This document shows positions 1-9,046 of a DNA stretch of 64,000 bases, one piece after another; position 1 is the first letter of the stretch, and each line of letters begins with the position of its first letter. Source of the stretch: Bacillota bacterium. GTDB lineage: Bacteria; Bacillota; Clostridia; Peptostreptococcales; Anaerovoracaceae. A program made the translations under genes and the position numbers. Below the pieces are notes generated by a model. The model did not search any database. It worked only from the letters and a program-made list of their open reading frames with translations, and was not told the origin of the DNA. The stretch spans positions 1 through 64,000 of the forward strand of contig JAFSCP010000027.1 of assembly GCA_017436705.1 (NCBI GenBank). Reading direction: 5' to 3'.

Positions 1-1
1 C

Positions 2-709
2 GGCATCTACACCGACATGAACGCTATCAGACGTGACGAAGACCTTGACAACCTTCACTCTGTTTACGTTGACCAGTGGGACTGGGAAAAGGTAATCACC
101 AGGGAGCAGAGAACTGAAGAATATCTTAAGGAAACTGTTACTACAATCTACAATGCCATGAAGAACCTTGGCGACTATGTAAACAGACTTTACAGAAATA
201 TCCAGACTGAGATTCCTAACGAAATTTTCTTCGTAACAACTCAGGAACTGGAAGATATGTATCCTGACAAGACACCGGAAGAAAGAGAAGACCTGATTAC
301 TAAGGAAAAGGGCGCTGTGTTTATCATGAAAATCGGTGATGTGCTGAAATCCGGCGAAAAGCACGGAGGACGCGCACCTGACTATGATGACTGGGAACTC
401 AACGGCGACATTATTCTGTGGGATGAAGTTCTTGACAGAGCTGTTGAACTTTCTTCCATGGGTATCAGAGTAGATGCGGAAGCTATGGACAGACAGCTGA
501 CCAAGGCGGGCTGTGATGACCGCAGACAGCTGGCATTCCACAAGGCAATTCTTGAAGACCGTCTGCCATACACCATCGGCGGCGGTATCGGACAGAGCAG
601 ACTTTGTATGTTCTTCCTCCGCAAGGCGCATATCGGAGAAGTACAGGTTTCCGTATGGCCGGAAGAAATGATAAGAATCTGCGAAGAAAACAACATTTAT
701 CTCCTGTAG
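2..709 (+). CDS. asnA: Aspartate--ammonia ligase AsnA (5' partial)
   Basis: AsnA makes asparagine from aspartate and ammonia with ATP, in the cytoplasm, and has a class II aminoacyl-tRNA-synthetase-like fold. The frame is open from base 2, so the first ~100 residues of the usual ~330 lie outside the window; the visible part is 235 residues. The in-window start reads [14 protein letters not shown], which matches the family core, followed by DQWDWEKVI. Near the C-terminus are [14 protein letters not shown] (the ATP-binding motif 3-like segment) and VSVWPEEM. The stop is followed 33 bp later by priA with no terminator, so the two may be co-transcribed. Identification is firm; the start cannot be seen. 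Confidence 0.96.
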   Translation, partial: GIYTDMNAIRRDEDLDNLHSVYVDQWDWEKVITREQRTEEYLKETVTTIYNAMKNLGDYVNRLYRNIQTEIPNEIFFVTTQELEDMYPDKTPEEREDLITKEKGAVFIMKIGDVLKSGEKHGGRAPDYDDWELNGDIILWDEVLDRAVELSSMGIRVDAEAMDRQLTKAGCDDRRQLAFHKAILEDRLPYTIGGGIGQSRLCMFFLRKAHIGEVQVSVWPEEMIRICEENNIYLL

Positions 710-742
710 TGCAGAATCTGCGCGACAGGCAGAAGGAGCAGC

Positions 743-2776
743 ATGAAGTACGCAAACGTAATTATTGAAAACAAAAGCAGGCATACGGACAATTTTTTCA
801 CCTATCTGGCGGATGACGGCGTGCAGGTCGGTGACAAGGTTATGGTGCCTTTTGGCCCTAAGGACAGGGAAAAAGAAGGTTTTGTTTTTGGGTTTGCGGA
901 TGAGCCGGATTGCCCGGCTGACAAGTTGAAATCAATCGTCAGGGTCTGTCCTGCGCAGTCCCTGACTGAAGAAATAATCAGCACTGCAGGCTGGATGAAG
1001 CAGCGATACGCCATAAAATATTATGACGCAGTAAAATGTTTTGTCGCAGCAGGCAAGCCTGCTAAAGAAGGAAAAGAAAAAGAGCCATATAAAGGCATAG
1101 AAGGTAAGTATACGGCACCTGAAGCACTGACCGGCGAGCAGTCATCAGCCGTTGAAAAAATCTGCGGGGCCATTGATGAAGGCAGGCAGGAGAACTTCCT
1201 CATTCACGGAGTGACAGCCAGCGGCAAGACTCAGGTGTACATGGAGGCCATCGCAAGGTGTCTGGGACTGGGGCGCACCGCAATCATGCTGGTACCTGAA
1301 ATATCTCTGACCAGCCAGATTATAGAGCGCTTTGCCGGCAGGTTCGGCAAGGACATAATCGCGGTGATGCATAGCCGCCTTACGCCCAGGGAAAGATATG
1401 ACGAGTGGCAGAGAATCAGAAGCGGCAAGGCAAAGATTGTAATCGGAGCACGCATGGGTGTTTTCGCACCTCTTGAAAATATAGGCATTATCATCATGGA
1501 CGAGGAGCATGAAGCTACATACAAGGCGGATATGACGCCTAAGTATGACACAGTGGAAGTTGCCCTCAAACGCCTGAAATATTATGACGGTGTTCTGGTG
1601 ATGGGCAGCGCCACACCGTCGGTAACGTCTTATCAGAGAGCCCGTGAAGGAATTTACACTTTAATTGAACTTAAAGAAAGATATAACAAAACACCTCTTC
1701 CGAAGGTTCATGTCGCAGACATGCGTGAAGAACTGAGGGAAGGGAATACGACTATTTTCAGCCGTTTTCTGTTTACAGCAATGTCTGATGCACTTGAAAA
1801 AGGTCAGCAGGTAATTCTGCTGCAGAACAGGCGCGGCTATTCAAACTTTGTATCATGCAGAGAATGCGGCAAAGTAATGAAATGCCCGGAATGCGGTATA
1901 TCACTTACATATCACAAGAACGGTGACAATATGGTCTGTCACTACTGCGGCCGCAGCTTTGCTGTACCAAAGACCTGTCCTGAGTGCAGCAGCAGGTATA
2001 TCAAGTATTTCGGCATCGGAACCGAGCAGGTGGAAGAAGCAGTGAAGGAGTACTTCCCGCAGGCAGTGGTGGGCAGGCTGGATCTGGATTCAGTGAAGAA
2101 GCGGACAGACCTGGATAAAATCCTTAAGGATTTTGCAGACAAAAAGACTGACATCCTTGTGGGAACCCAGCTGGTGGCCAAAGGCCTGGATTTTGACAAT
2201 GTGGGAGTAGTCGGCGTTATTGCTGCAGATGTGACACTGAACATTCCAGACTACCGCTCGGCAGAAAGAACTTTCCAGCTTGTGACCCAGGTTGCCGGAA
2301 GGGCTGGCCGAGGCGGAGAGCAGGGTCTGGTGGTTGTGCAGACCTATGAGCCGAAGAATTATGCAATCAGAAGTGCTGCAAACCATGATTATGACGGATT
2401 TTTCAGTGAGGAAACAGGCCTGAGACAGTTCATGGATTATCCTCCTTTCGGGGATATCATCATGGTAAACTTTACATCCGAAGACGAAGAAACGGCAATG
2501 AAATGTGCTGAGCGCTGCAAAGTATACATGGAAAAAGCGCTGAAACAGGCCGCATCGGAAGGCTGTTCGGAAGCTGCCGGCGGAAAGGTGCTTTCTCCTA
2601 AAGTATCGCTTCATTTCAAGGGCCAGGACAGTTTCAGATACTATATAATTGTCAAGTGCCCTAAAGGCCAGCGCAGCCGTTATGTGTTCTATTTAGATAA
2701 TTTCAGCAGAATACTGCTTAAAGAAAAAACAGATTGCATCGTAAATATCGATGTGAACCCTTATAGTTTTGTATAA
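743..2776 (+). CDS. priA: Primosomal protein N' (replication restart helicase PriA)
   Basis: PriA recognises stalled forks and reloads the replicative helicase. The 677-residue protein is slightly shorter than the usual ~730-800. The Walker A segment HGVTASGKTQ is near residues 154-163, the DEEH box near 253-256 and the GSATPS motif follows. A zinc-binding cysteine cluster spans about 372-415 (CRECG, CPECG, CHYCG, CPEC), characteristic of PriA and needed for primosome assembly. Helicase motif V-VI residues (GTQLVAKGLDF, QVAGRAGRGG) are intact. It lies 24 bp before def, in the conserved Bacillota order priA-def-fmt. The ATG is preceded by AGGAGCAGC, an acceptable ribosome binding site. Confidence 0.97.
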   Translation: MKYANVIIENKSRHTDNFFTYLADDGVQVGDKVMVPFGPKDREKEGFVFGFADEPDCPADKLKSIVRVCPAQSLTEEIISTAGWMKQRYAIKYYDAVKCFVAAGKPAKEGKEKEPYKGIEGKYTAPEALTGEQSSAVEKICGAIDEGRQENFLIHGVTASGKTQVYMEAIARCLGLGRTAIMLVPEISLTSQIIERFAGRFGKDIIAVMHSRLTPRERYDEWQRIRSGKAKIVIGARMGVFAPLENIGIIIMDEEHEATYKADMTPKYDTVEVALKRLKYYDGVLVMGSATPSVTSYQRAREGIYTLIELKERYNKTPLPKVHVADMREELREGNTTIFSRFLFTAMSDALEKGQQVILLQNRRGYSNFVSCRECGKVMKCPECGISLTYHKNGDNMVCHYCGRSFAVPKTCPECSSRYIKYFGIGTEQVEEAVKEYFPQAVVGRLDLDSVKKRTDLDKILKDFADKKTDILVGTQLVAKGLDFDNVGVVGVIAADVTLNIPDYRSAERTFQLVTQVAGRAGRGGEQGLVVVQTYEPKNYAIRSAANHDYDGFFSEETGLRQFMDYPPFGDIIMVNFTSEDEETAMKCAERCKVYMEKALKQAASEGCSEAAGGKVLSPKVSLHFKGQDSFRYYIIVKCPKGQRSRYVFYLDNFSRILLKEKTDCIVNIDVNPYSFV

Positions 2777-2800
2777 AATCAGCGAATCGGAGGAATTATT

Positions 2801-3286
2801 ATGGCAATCAGAAACGTTGTAGTGGAAGGCGACGAAATTTTAAGAAAAAAATGCAGAGAAGTTACTGAAGTAAACGACAGAATCAGACAGACTATGGAAG
2901 ACATGCTGGAAACCATGAGAGATTCCATGGGTGTTGGCATTGCTGCACCTCAGGTTGGCATTATGAGAAGAATGTTCATTGCCGAACCTGAACCGGGCAG
3001 AGTATATTATATGATTAACCCTGTTATGCTTGAACAGAGCGGAAGCCAGATTGATAATGAAGGCTGCCTCAGCGTACCTGGCATGATGGGCGAAGTGGAA
3101 AGACCTGACTACATCAAAATTGAAGCGCTTGACCTGGATGGAAACAAGCAGGTTTACGAATTCCATGATTTTGATGCCAGAGTTATGTGTCACGAATATG
3201 ACCATCTGGACGGTATTCTTTACATTGACAAGGCAACAAACATCAGAGAAGCAGTTTACGAAGAAGACGAAGAGGATTTTGAATAA
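2801..3286 (+). CDS. def: Peptide deformylase
   Basis: This metallo-hydrolase removes the formyl group from nascent N-formylmethionine peptides at the ribosome. All three family motifs are present in the 161-residue protein: GIAAPQVG (about 46-54), EGCLSVPG with the metal-binding cysteine near 88, and HEYDHLDG with the two metal-binding histidines and catalytic glutamate near 131-135. The C-terminus is very acidic (EEDEEDFE). The start follows a clear CGGAGG site. Its stop codon shares one base with the start codon of fmt, so translation of the two formyl-cycle enzymes is likely coupled. Confidence 0.98.
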   Translation: MAIRNVVVEGDEILRKKCREVTEVNDRIRQTMEDMLETMRDSMGVGIAAPQVGIMRRMFIAEPEPGRVYYMINPVMLEQSGSQIDNEGCLSVPGMMGEVERPDYIKIEALDLDGNKQVYEFHDFDARVMCHEYDHLDGILYIDKATNIREAVYEEDEEDFE

Positions 3287-4215
3287 TGAAAACAGTTTTT
3301 ATGGGAACTCCTGATTTTTCGGTGCCTGTGCTTCAGGCAATGATTGACGCAGGACATCAGGTAGGTTATGTGGTTACTCAGCCTGACAAGGCCAAGGACC
3401 GCGGCAAAAAAATCCAGTATACGCCGGTAAAGGAAAAGGCTCTCGAACACGGCATCGAAGTGCTTCAGCCTGAGAGAGTACGCGGCAATAAAGAATTTTA
3501 TGAAATAATGAAGGCCTATGCGCCTGATATTATCGTGGTTGTGGCTTACGGCCAGATTCTTCCTAAGGAAATCCTGGATCTGCCTAAGTATGGCTGCGTA
3601 AATGTTCACGCTTCACTGCTTCCTAAGCTCCGTGGCGCAGCACCTATCCAGTATTCCATCGTCAGCGGCGAAAAGGAAACAGGTGTTACAATCATGCAGA
3701 TGGGCGAAGGCCTTGATACAGGCGATATGCTTATCAAGGATTCTGTGGAAATCGGCACTATGAACTACAGCCAGCTCCACGACTGCCTCTGTGATATGGG
3801 TGCAAAGCTTCTGGTAAAGGCGCTGGAACTCATCGAAGCAGGAAAGATTACACCTGAACCTCAGGATGACAGTCTTTCTTCATACGCAAAGATGATTTCC
3901 AAGGCAGACGGCAAGCTTGATTTCAGCAAGAGCCCTGAAGAACTGGAAAGACTCATCAGAGGGTTTGACCCATGGCCGGGCGCTTTCTGCCAGTATGGTG
4001 ATATTGTTATGAAGTTCTGGAAGGCAGAGCCGCTTGCGGAAACTGTTGATGCAGCGGCAGGAACAATTCTTGAAGTGAGCGATGCGGGCATCAGGGTTGC
4101 ATGCGGCGGCAGAGCAATGCTGGTAACTGAAATTCAGGTACCTGGCAAAAAACGTGTAAGCGTAAAAGATTATCTCAGGGGAAATAAAATAGAAAAAGGG
4201 ACAGTTTTACAATAA
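3286..4215 (+). CDS. fmt: Methionyl-tRNA formyltransferase
   Basis: Fmt formylates initiator Met-tRNA with 10-formyltetrahydrofolate. The 309-residue length is normal. The N-terminal Rossmann start MKTVFMGTPDFSVPVL and the catalytic-region motif HASLLPKLRGAAPI (about 108-121) are typical, followed by GVTIMQMGEGLDTGDML. The C-terminal OB-like tRNA-binding domain begins near residue 205. The gene overlaps def by one base. The last codons and stop (about 4204-4215) form the 5' arm of a long AT-rich hairpin, see the terminator entry. Confidence 0.98.
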   Translation: MKTVFMGTPDFSVPVLQAMIDAGHQVGYVVTQPDKAKDRGKKIQYTPVKEKALEHGIEVLQPERVRGNKEFYEIMKAYAPDIIVVVAYGQILPKEILDLPKYGCVNVHASLLPKLRGAAPIQYSIVSGEKETGVTIMQMGEGLDTGDMLIKDSVEIGTMNYSQLHDCLCDMGAKLLVKALELIEAGKITPEPQDDSLSSYAKMISKADGKLDFSKSPEELERLIRGFDPWPGAFCQYGDIVMKFWKAEPLAETVDAAAGTILEVSDAGIRVACGGRAMLVTEIQVPGKKRVSVKDYLRGNKIEKGTVLQ

Positions 4216-4260
4216 TTAAAATTTATCTCCAGTAGAATAAATTTTAATTGTAAAACTTTT
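4204..4260 (+). terminator. AT-rich hairpin over the fmt stop codon, likely terminator
   Basis: The arm GTTTTACAAT plus TAAAATTTAT (4204-4226, with a 3-base bulge) pairs with ATAAATTTTAATTGTAAAAC (4237-4256), loop about 10 bases, then TTTT. This is a ~20 bp, almost entirely AU stem spanning the fmt stop codon. It could end the priA-def-fmt transcript, although AU stems are weak terminators. The 3' segment GTAAAAC at 4250-4256 is also the outer 5' arm of the structured element that follows, so the two foldings exclude each other. Confidence 0.55.
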
Positions 4261-4490
4261 AAGAAAGAATAATTCTTTCAGAGGTTTTGAACGATTTCCG
4301 CAGGAGTAGATGAAACAGCCAATTAAGCAGCGAATATGCGCAGCTAAGAGTGCGGCACTGTTTGAGCAATACAGAATTGTAAAGGCGAGTTTGCCGGACT
4401 CTCTGCAAATAGAGCCGTGTATTGCTGCTGTTTCCTGCGACGAGGACTTAGTGAAAAAGCTGCTGAAAGATATTATTCTTAAAAGTTTAC
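4250..4490. ncRNA. Structured element copy 1 (leader of yugP-like gene)
   Basis: A ~241 nt element whose ends pair: 4250-4281 with 4463-4490 (about 28 pairs with small bulges). Inside, CGCAGGA pairs with TCCTGCG, GAAACAG with CTGTTTC, and GAGTGCGGC with GCCGGACTC around an apical part. A second copy at 39712-39900 shares the unpaired or core blocks (GCAGCTAAGA, AAGGCGAGTTTG, CTGCGACGAGGAC) while the stems differ in sequence yet still pair. It ends about 9 nt before the ribosome binding site of the following gene, so it could act in that gene's leader, or it may be a dispersed non-coding repeat. The ATG at 4310 opens a frame that runs through it, but that is not considered coding. Confidence 0.7.
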
Positions 4491-4510
4491 AATATAACGG
4501 AGGTTATGAG

Positions 4511-5215
4511 ATGTTTTGGTATGATGCAACTTATGTCATTCTGATTCCGGCAATCATTTTTACATTTATTGCGCAGGGAAAGGTGACATCCAATTTTAAC
4601 AAATTTTCAAAAGTAAGAACAAGACGTGGTATGACAGGAGCTGAGGCTGCAAGACTGATGCTGGATGCTAATGGTCTGCGTGATGTTGATATTGAAATGG
4701 TAAGAGGCAGTCTGACTGACCACTATGACCCAAGAACCAGAGTGCTCAGATTATCTGAATCTGTGTGCAATGTTACTTCAGTGGCTGCGGTAAGCGTGGC
4801 ATGCCACGAAGCCGGTCATGCTGTTCAGCATGCAGAAGGATATACACCGCTTCAGGTGAGAAACTCAATTGTGCCTGTTGTAAACTTCGCATCAAGTCTC
4901 AGCTGGCCAGTAGCGATTCTGGGTATTATTCTGCTGGGAAATGGTTCATATATCGGCAATACGCTCTTTAATATCGGTATAATCGCAATGCTGGCGGTGA
5001 TTTTCTTCCACACAATCACTCTGCCTGTGGAATACAATGCAAGCCGCAGAGCCAAGGACCAGATGGAAGAACTGGGCATCGTTTCAGGGAGTGAAGAAGC
5101 TGCAGGCGCACGCAAAGTTCTCAACGCAGCGGCTATGACTTATGTTGCTGCTCTGGCAGCAGCAATTGCAAACCTTTTAAGAATTCTGGCAATCAGAGGA
5201 AGAAGAGAAAATTAA
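4511..5215 (+). CDS. YugP-family membrane zinc metallopeptidase
   Basis: Predicted membrane protease of the YugP family (substrates not known to me). The 234-residue protein has a hydrophobic N-terminus (residues 5-20), two central membrane segments (about 120-175) and a C-terminal hydrophobic stretch. The zinc-protease motif HEAGHAVQH is at about 99-107. I chose ATG 4511 because it follows CGGAGG with normal spacing and gives the family's typical N-terminus MFWYDATYVILIP; the longer reading from 4310 would translate the structured element. The stop shares a base with the start of rsmB. YugP is not part of the usual B. subtilis def-fmt-rsmB cluster, so it is an insertion relative to that order. 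Confidence 0.88.
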   Translation: MFWYDATYVILIPAIIFTFIAQGKVTSNFNKFSKVRTRRGMTGAEAARLMLDANGLRDVDIEMVRGSLTDHYDPRTRVLRLSESVCNVTSVAAVSVACHEAGHAVQHAEGYTPLQVRNSIVPVVNFASSLSWPVAILGIILLGNGSYIGNTLFNIGIIAMLAVIFFHTITLPVEYNASRRAKDQMEELGIVSGSEEAAGARKVLNAAAMTYVAALAAAIANLLRILAIRGRREN

Positions 5216-6495
5216 TGGATTTAAACAGAAAAACGGCCTATGAGGTTCTCCTTGATGTGGAAAAGAACCAGGCCTATTCAAACCTTTCTTTGAACAATTT
5301 TATAGAAAAGAATAAGCCGGACAGTCCGGCATTTGTCCGTGAGCTTGTATACGGTGTTCTGGAAAACAAGATTCTTCTGGACCACATTCTCAGTCAGCTG
5401 GTTCCGTCCGGGCTTAAAAAAGTTAAAAAGCAGGACCTGACACTTCTGCGCATGGGCGTTTATCAGCTTATGTCAATGAACTCTGTGCCTGAGTATGCAG
5501 CGGTTAATGAAACTGTGAACATGGCCAAGATCTTTGCCCGCGGCCGTGAACGTTTCGTCAACGGTGTGCTGAGAGGGTATACCAAGAAACGTGACCAGCT
5601 GGTCATGCCGGACAAAGAAGCAGATCTGGCAGAGTATCTTTCAGTGATGTATTCTGCGGAAAAGTGGATCGTGAAGCTCTGGCTTGATGCTTATGGTGCG
5701 GAAGATACTGAAGCAATTCTTGAGGCCTCCAACAGAACTCCGGAGCTTACTGTACGTACCAATCTGCTGAAGACAGGCAGAACTGAACTGAAGAGCATGC
5801 TGGAAGGACAGGGCTTTGAGGTTTCAGAAACTCTGGAAAGCCCGCGAGGTCTTATAGTAAAAGGCAGCGGACTTCTCAACACCGATGCATACAGAGATGG
5901 GCTGTTTTCTGTGCAGGACGAAGCATCCATGCTGGCATCTGAAGCACTTGATGCAAAGCCTGGTGACTTTGTTATCGATGTCTGTGCAGCACCTGGCGGC
6001 AAGAGTTTTGCCACAGCAGAAATGATGTCCGACGAAGGCAAAGTATGTTCCATGGATATCTACGAACACAAGCTCAAGCTGATGGAAACTCAGGCCAAGC
6101 GTACCGGCATAACCAACATAGAGCTTATCTGCCATGACAGTACCGAAGCCCTTGCAGAATTTGCAGAAAAGGCTGACAAGGTGCTGGCAGATGTGCCGTG
6201 TTCAGGTCTTGGTGTAATAAGGCGCAAACCTGAGATAAAATACAAAGGAAATGAAGAACTTCAGGAACTGATTGAACGCCAGGCAAAGATTCTTGCCGCA
6301 GCATCAACTTATGTGAAGCCGAGCGGAACTCTGGTTTACAGCACATGTACCATCAATCCGGCGGAAAATCAGTTACAGACTGAAAAGTTTTTATACAGCA
6401 ACGGTGATTTTGAAAAGGTTGAGGAAAGACAGCTGTTTCCGACCATGGGAATTGACGGATTCTATATCTGCAAAATGGTCAGAAAACAGGTGTAG
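5215..6495 (+). CDS. rsmB: 16S rRNA (cytosine-967-C5)-methyltransferase
   Basis: RsmB (Sun) methylates C967 of 16S rRNA with S-adenosylmethionine. The 426-residue protein has an N-terminal NusB-like RNA-binding domain (residues 1-140, RELVYGVLEN, VPEYAAVNETV) and a C-terminal Rossmann methyltransferase. The SAM motif AAPGGKSF is near 256-263, the PCSGLGVIRRKPEI motif near 327, and the STCTINPAENQ motif with the second conserved cysteine near 376. Both cysteines needed for m5C chemistry are present. The ATG overlaps the preceding stop codon. In B. subtilis rlmN follows rsmB; here prpC follows directly. Confidence 0.96.
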   Translation: MDLNRKTAYEVLLDVEKNQAYSNLSLNNFIEKNKPDSPAFVRELVYGVLENKILLDHILSQLVPSGLKKVKKQDLTLLRMGVYQLMSMNSVPEYAAVNETVNMAKIFARGRERFVNGVLRGYTKKRDQLVMPDKEADLAEYLSVMYSAEKWIVKLWLDAYGAEDTEAILEASNRTPELTVRTNLLKTGRTELKSMLEGQGFEVSETLESPRGLIVKGSGLLNTDAYRDGLFSVQDEASMLASEALDAKPGDFVIDVCAAPGGKSFATAEMMSDEGKVCSMDIYEHKLKLMETQAKRTGITNIELICHDSTEALAEFAEKADKVLADVPCSGLGVIRRKPEIKYKGNEELQELIERQAKILAAASTYVKPSGTLVYSTCTINPAENQLQTEKFLYSNGDFEKVEERQLFPTMGIDGFYICKMVRKQV

Positions 6496-6516
6496 CTTTC
6501 CTGAAAGGAGGACAGG

Positions 6517-7266
6517 ATGCAGGTCGGTTTCAAATCCGATAAAGGACTCAGACGCAGCAATAACGAAGATGCTTGTTTCGTACTGCTGCCTGATAAAGTT
6601 TATGTAGTAGCCGATGGTGTCGGCGGCGGCAATGCAGGGGAAATTGCCAGCAGAACTGCAGTAAATGAAATTGCAAACTATGTGGTTGATCATCCTATTT
6701 CACAGATGAACAACAAGTATGCTATAGTTAATTATCTTCAGGACTGTATTGATAAGGCCAATGAAAAGATTTTTAATCTGGCTCACACATATCAGGAAAA
6801 CAGCGGTATGGCAACTACTCTTGCTCTTGTTTATATTTCAGGAGGCAAAGCTTTTATTGCCAATGTGGGCGACAGCAGAGTCTATCTTTTCCGCGGCGGA
6901 CAGCTGGTTCAGCTGACGGAAGACCATACATATGTAAATACCCTTGTCAAAGCAGGAATACTTTCTGCCCAAGAGGCAGCAGTGGATGAACGTAAAAACG
7001 TAATCACAAAGGCTCTTGGGGCAGACAAAACTGTAGAACCTGACTTTTTCCAGGTTGAAATATTCAAGGATGATATTTTTATCATCTGTACAGACGGACT
7101 TTATGATGAGGTTGATGCCGGAGAAATAACTCTGGTACTTAAAACTATCTGGTCCATGTCAGATGTCTGCACTGAACTTGTAAGCAGAGCGAACAAGAAT
7201 GGCGGACACGACAATATTACGATTATAAGCATGAGAGTAACGGAGGAAGATATCAATGAGCAATAA
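6517..7266 (+). CDS. prpC: PP2C-type serine/threonine phosphatase
   Basis: PrpC (Stp) dephosphorylates targets of the neighbouring PrkC kinase and the kinase itself. The 249-residue protein keeps the metal-binding PP2C motifs: DGVGGGNAGE near residues 31-40, GDSRVYLFRGGQ near 115, CTDGLYDEV near 193 and GGHDNIT near 229. The start ATG at 6517 follows GAAAGGAGG. It is cytoplasmic, with no membrane segment. The 3' end overlaps the start of prkC by 11 bases, which fits tight co-expression of the kinase-phosphatase pair. Confidence 0.96.
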   Translation: MQVGFKSDKGLRRSNNEDACFVLLPDKVYVVADGVGGGNAGEIASRTAVNEIANYVVDHPISQMNNKYAIVNYLQDCIDKANEKIFNLAHTYQENSGMATTLALVYISGGKAFIANVGDSRVYLFRGGQLVQLTEDHTYVNTLVKAGILSAQEAAVDERKNVITKALGADKTVEPDFFQVEIFKDDIFIICTDGLYDEVDAGEITLVLKTIWSMSDVCTELVSRANKNGGHDNITIISMRVTEEDINEQ

Positions 7267-9028
7267 ATTATTAGCTGGGAGATATGAACTGATTGAGAAA
7301 ATAGGCGACGGCGGCATGGCCGTGGTTTATAAAGGAAAGGACCGTCTTCTCAACAGATATGTTGCGATTAAGATTCTTCGCCCTGAATTTACCAAAGATG
7401 AGCAGTTCATAGAAAATTTCAGAAGAGAGTCCCAGGCTGCAGCCGGACTTTCACACCCTAATATTGTAGGCGTTTATGATGTAGGCAAGGAAGGCAATAT
7501 TTACTATATTGTCATGGAACTAATTGATGGCAAGGTCCTCAGCCAGATTATCAAAGAAAAAGGAAAACTGGACTACAAAGAGGCAATTCATATCATACGT
7601 CAGGTTGCTTCAGCACTCAGTCTTGCACATAAAAATCAGATTGTACATAGAGACATAAAACCTCACAACATTCTGATTACAAGCACAGGCGTGGCAAAGC
7701 TCGCAGACTTCGGTATTGCCAAGGCTGTGAGTGCTGCAACTATCGTAGGCGGCAGCAACAAAGTCATGGGATCAGTCCACTACTTCTCACCTGAACAGGC
7801 AAGAGGTGCTTATGTGGATGAAAGATCAGACATTTATTCACTGGGTATTGTGCTTTATGAAATGCTTACAGGCAAAGTTCCTTTTGACGGGGACAACCCT
7901 GTGTCCATTGCGCTTATGCACATCAACGATGATGTACCGTCAGTAACTGAAGAAGTTCCGGGACTTCCGCCGCAGCTTGAAAAGATTATCCGGAAAGCAA
8001 CAGCCAAGTACCAGAGCAGCAGATACAAGGTAATTGATGATATGATCAGCGACCTTGATGATATTGAGTTTATCACCAAGGTTATGGGCAAGAAGGCTTT
8101 TGTGGACGGCGGCACATCTGTCAATGTTAAGGAAGAGCCTGCAGTACATGTAAAGGAACCTGAAAAGCATCACGAAAAGAAGAAGTTTAAACCAAATGAA
8201 CATAAGATGACAATTTTTATCATTGCTGCATTTCTGCTTCTGGCAGTGGCAGGAGTCTTTGGTCTGGGTTCAATGCTGGGCTGGTTCGGTGAAAGTGTAG
8301 AGGAAATCCAGCTTCCTGATTTTGCCGGCAAGACTTTCGAACAGGCACAGGAAGAAGGTAGACTACTCGGAATTACCGTTGTTATGGGCCAGGAAAGTTA
8401 TCACCATATTTACGAACCGGGCCAGATCATTTCCTCAGTGCCAAGTGCAGGTTCAACTATAATGGAAGGACAGGAAGTAAAGGTAAATATCAGCCGCGGC
8501 AAGAATAAAGGCGTGGCTCCGACACTTGTAGGTAAAGATGTCAATGAAGCAATAGCTTATGCCGAAGAATATGGTTTTAAGGTAAATGTAACTGTAATCG
8601 AAAGCCATCTGCCTAAAGACACAGTAATTACACAGGACCCTGAAGGCGGAAAGGAAGTTAAGAGCGGTACTTCAATTGAAATCGAAGTCAGTGACGGAAA
8701 AGGTAAAGAAAAAGTAAAAGTTCCGAGCCTTATCGGCAAAACGCCTGATGAAGCTAATGCTCTTATTGCAGAGGCAGGCCTCAAATTAGGCAATGTGGGT
8801 TACGAAGAAACTGATGAAGTTGCTCAGAATCTTGTTTTCTGGCAGGAAATTGAAGCAGGAACAGAAGTAGAAAAGAATACGCCAATAGGATATCTGATCA
8901 GCAAGGGCGAGCAGCCAGAAGGCAGCGGAAGCGGTGACTTTGATATGGATCTTGATATTGATGGAGAGCAGGTGACTGACAAATTCGTTGATCCGGATAC
9001 TCCGACAAGTGCCGAATCTGATGAATAG
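7256..9028 (+). CDS. prkC: PASTA-domain serine/threonine protein kinase
   Basis: Membrane Hanks-type kinase that senses muropeptides or lipid II through extracellular PASTA domains and controls wall growth and germination in relatives. In the 590-residue protein the kinase domain covers about 5-265: glycine loop IGDGGMAVVYKG, AIKIL lysine, HRDIKPHN near 131, DFGIAKA. A basic linker precedes one membrane helix (about 318-340). Outside are three PASTA repeats (about 350-415, 417-481, 486-553) and an acidic Gly/Ser/Asp tail. It overlaps prpC by 11 bases. The presence of a muropeptide-sensing kinase is of interest given the peptide-salvage locus further on. Confidence 0.97.
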   Translation: MSNKLLAGRYELIEKIGDGGMAVVYKGKDRLLNRYVAIKILRPEFTKDEQFIENFRRESQAAAGLSHPNIVGVYDVGKEGNIYYIVMELIDGKVLSQIIKEKGKLDYKEAIHIIRQVASALSLAHKNQIVHRDIKPHNILITSTGVAKLADFGIAKAVSAATIVGGSNKVMGSVHYFSPEQARGAYVDERSDIYSLGIVLYEMLTGKVPFDGDNPVSIALMHINDDVPSVTEEVPGLPPQLEKIIRKATAKYQSSRYKVIDDMISDLDDIEFITKVMGKKAFVDGGTSVNVKEEPAVHVKEPEKHHEKKKFKPNEHKMTIFIIAAFLLLAVAGVFGLGSMLGWFGESVEEIQLPDFAGKTFEQAQEEGRLLGITVVMGQESYHHIYEPGQIISSVPSAGSTIMEGQEVKVNISRGKNKGVAPTLVGKDVNEAIAYAEEYGFKVNVTVIESHLPKDTVITQDPEGGKEVKSGTSIEIEVSDGKGKEKVKVPSLIGKTPDEANALIAEAGLKLGNVGYEETDEVAQNLVFWQEIEAGTEVEKNTPIGYLISKGEQPEGSGSGDFDMDLDIDGEQVTDKFVDPDTPTSAESDE

Positions 9029-9046
9029 TACCGGAGAAGACAGTTT

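Noticed and set aside
4310-4510. N-terminal 67-residue extension of the YugP-like protein from ATG 4310
   Set aside because: It translates a structured non-coding element, has no family similarity, and ATG 4511 has a good ribosome binding site and the family N-terminus.
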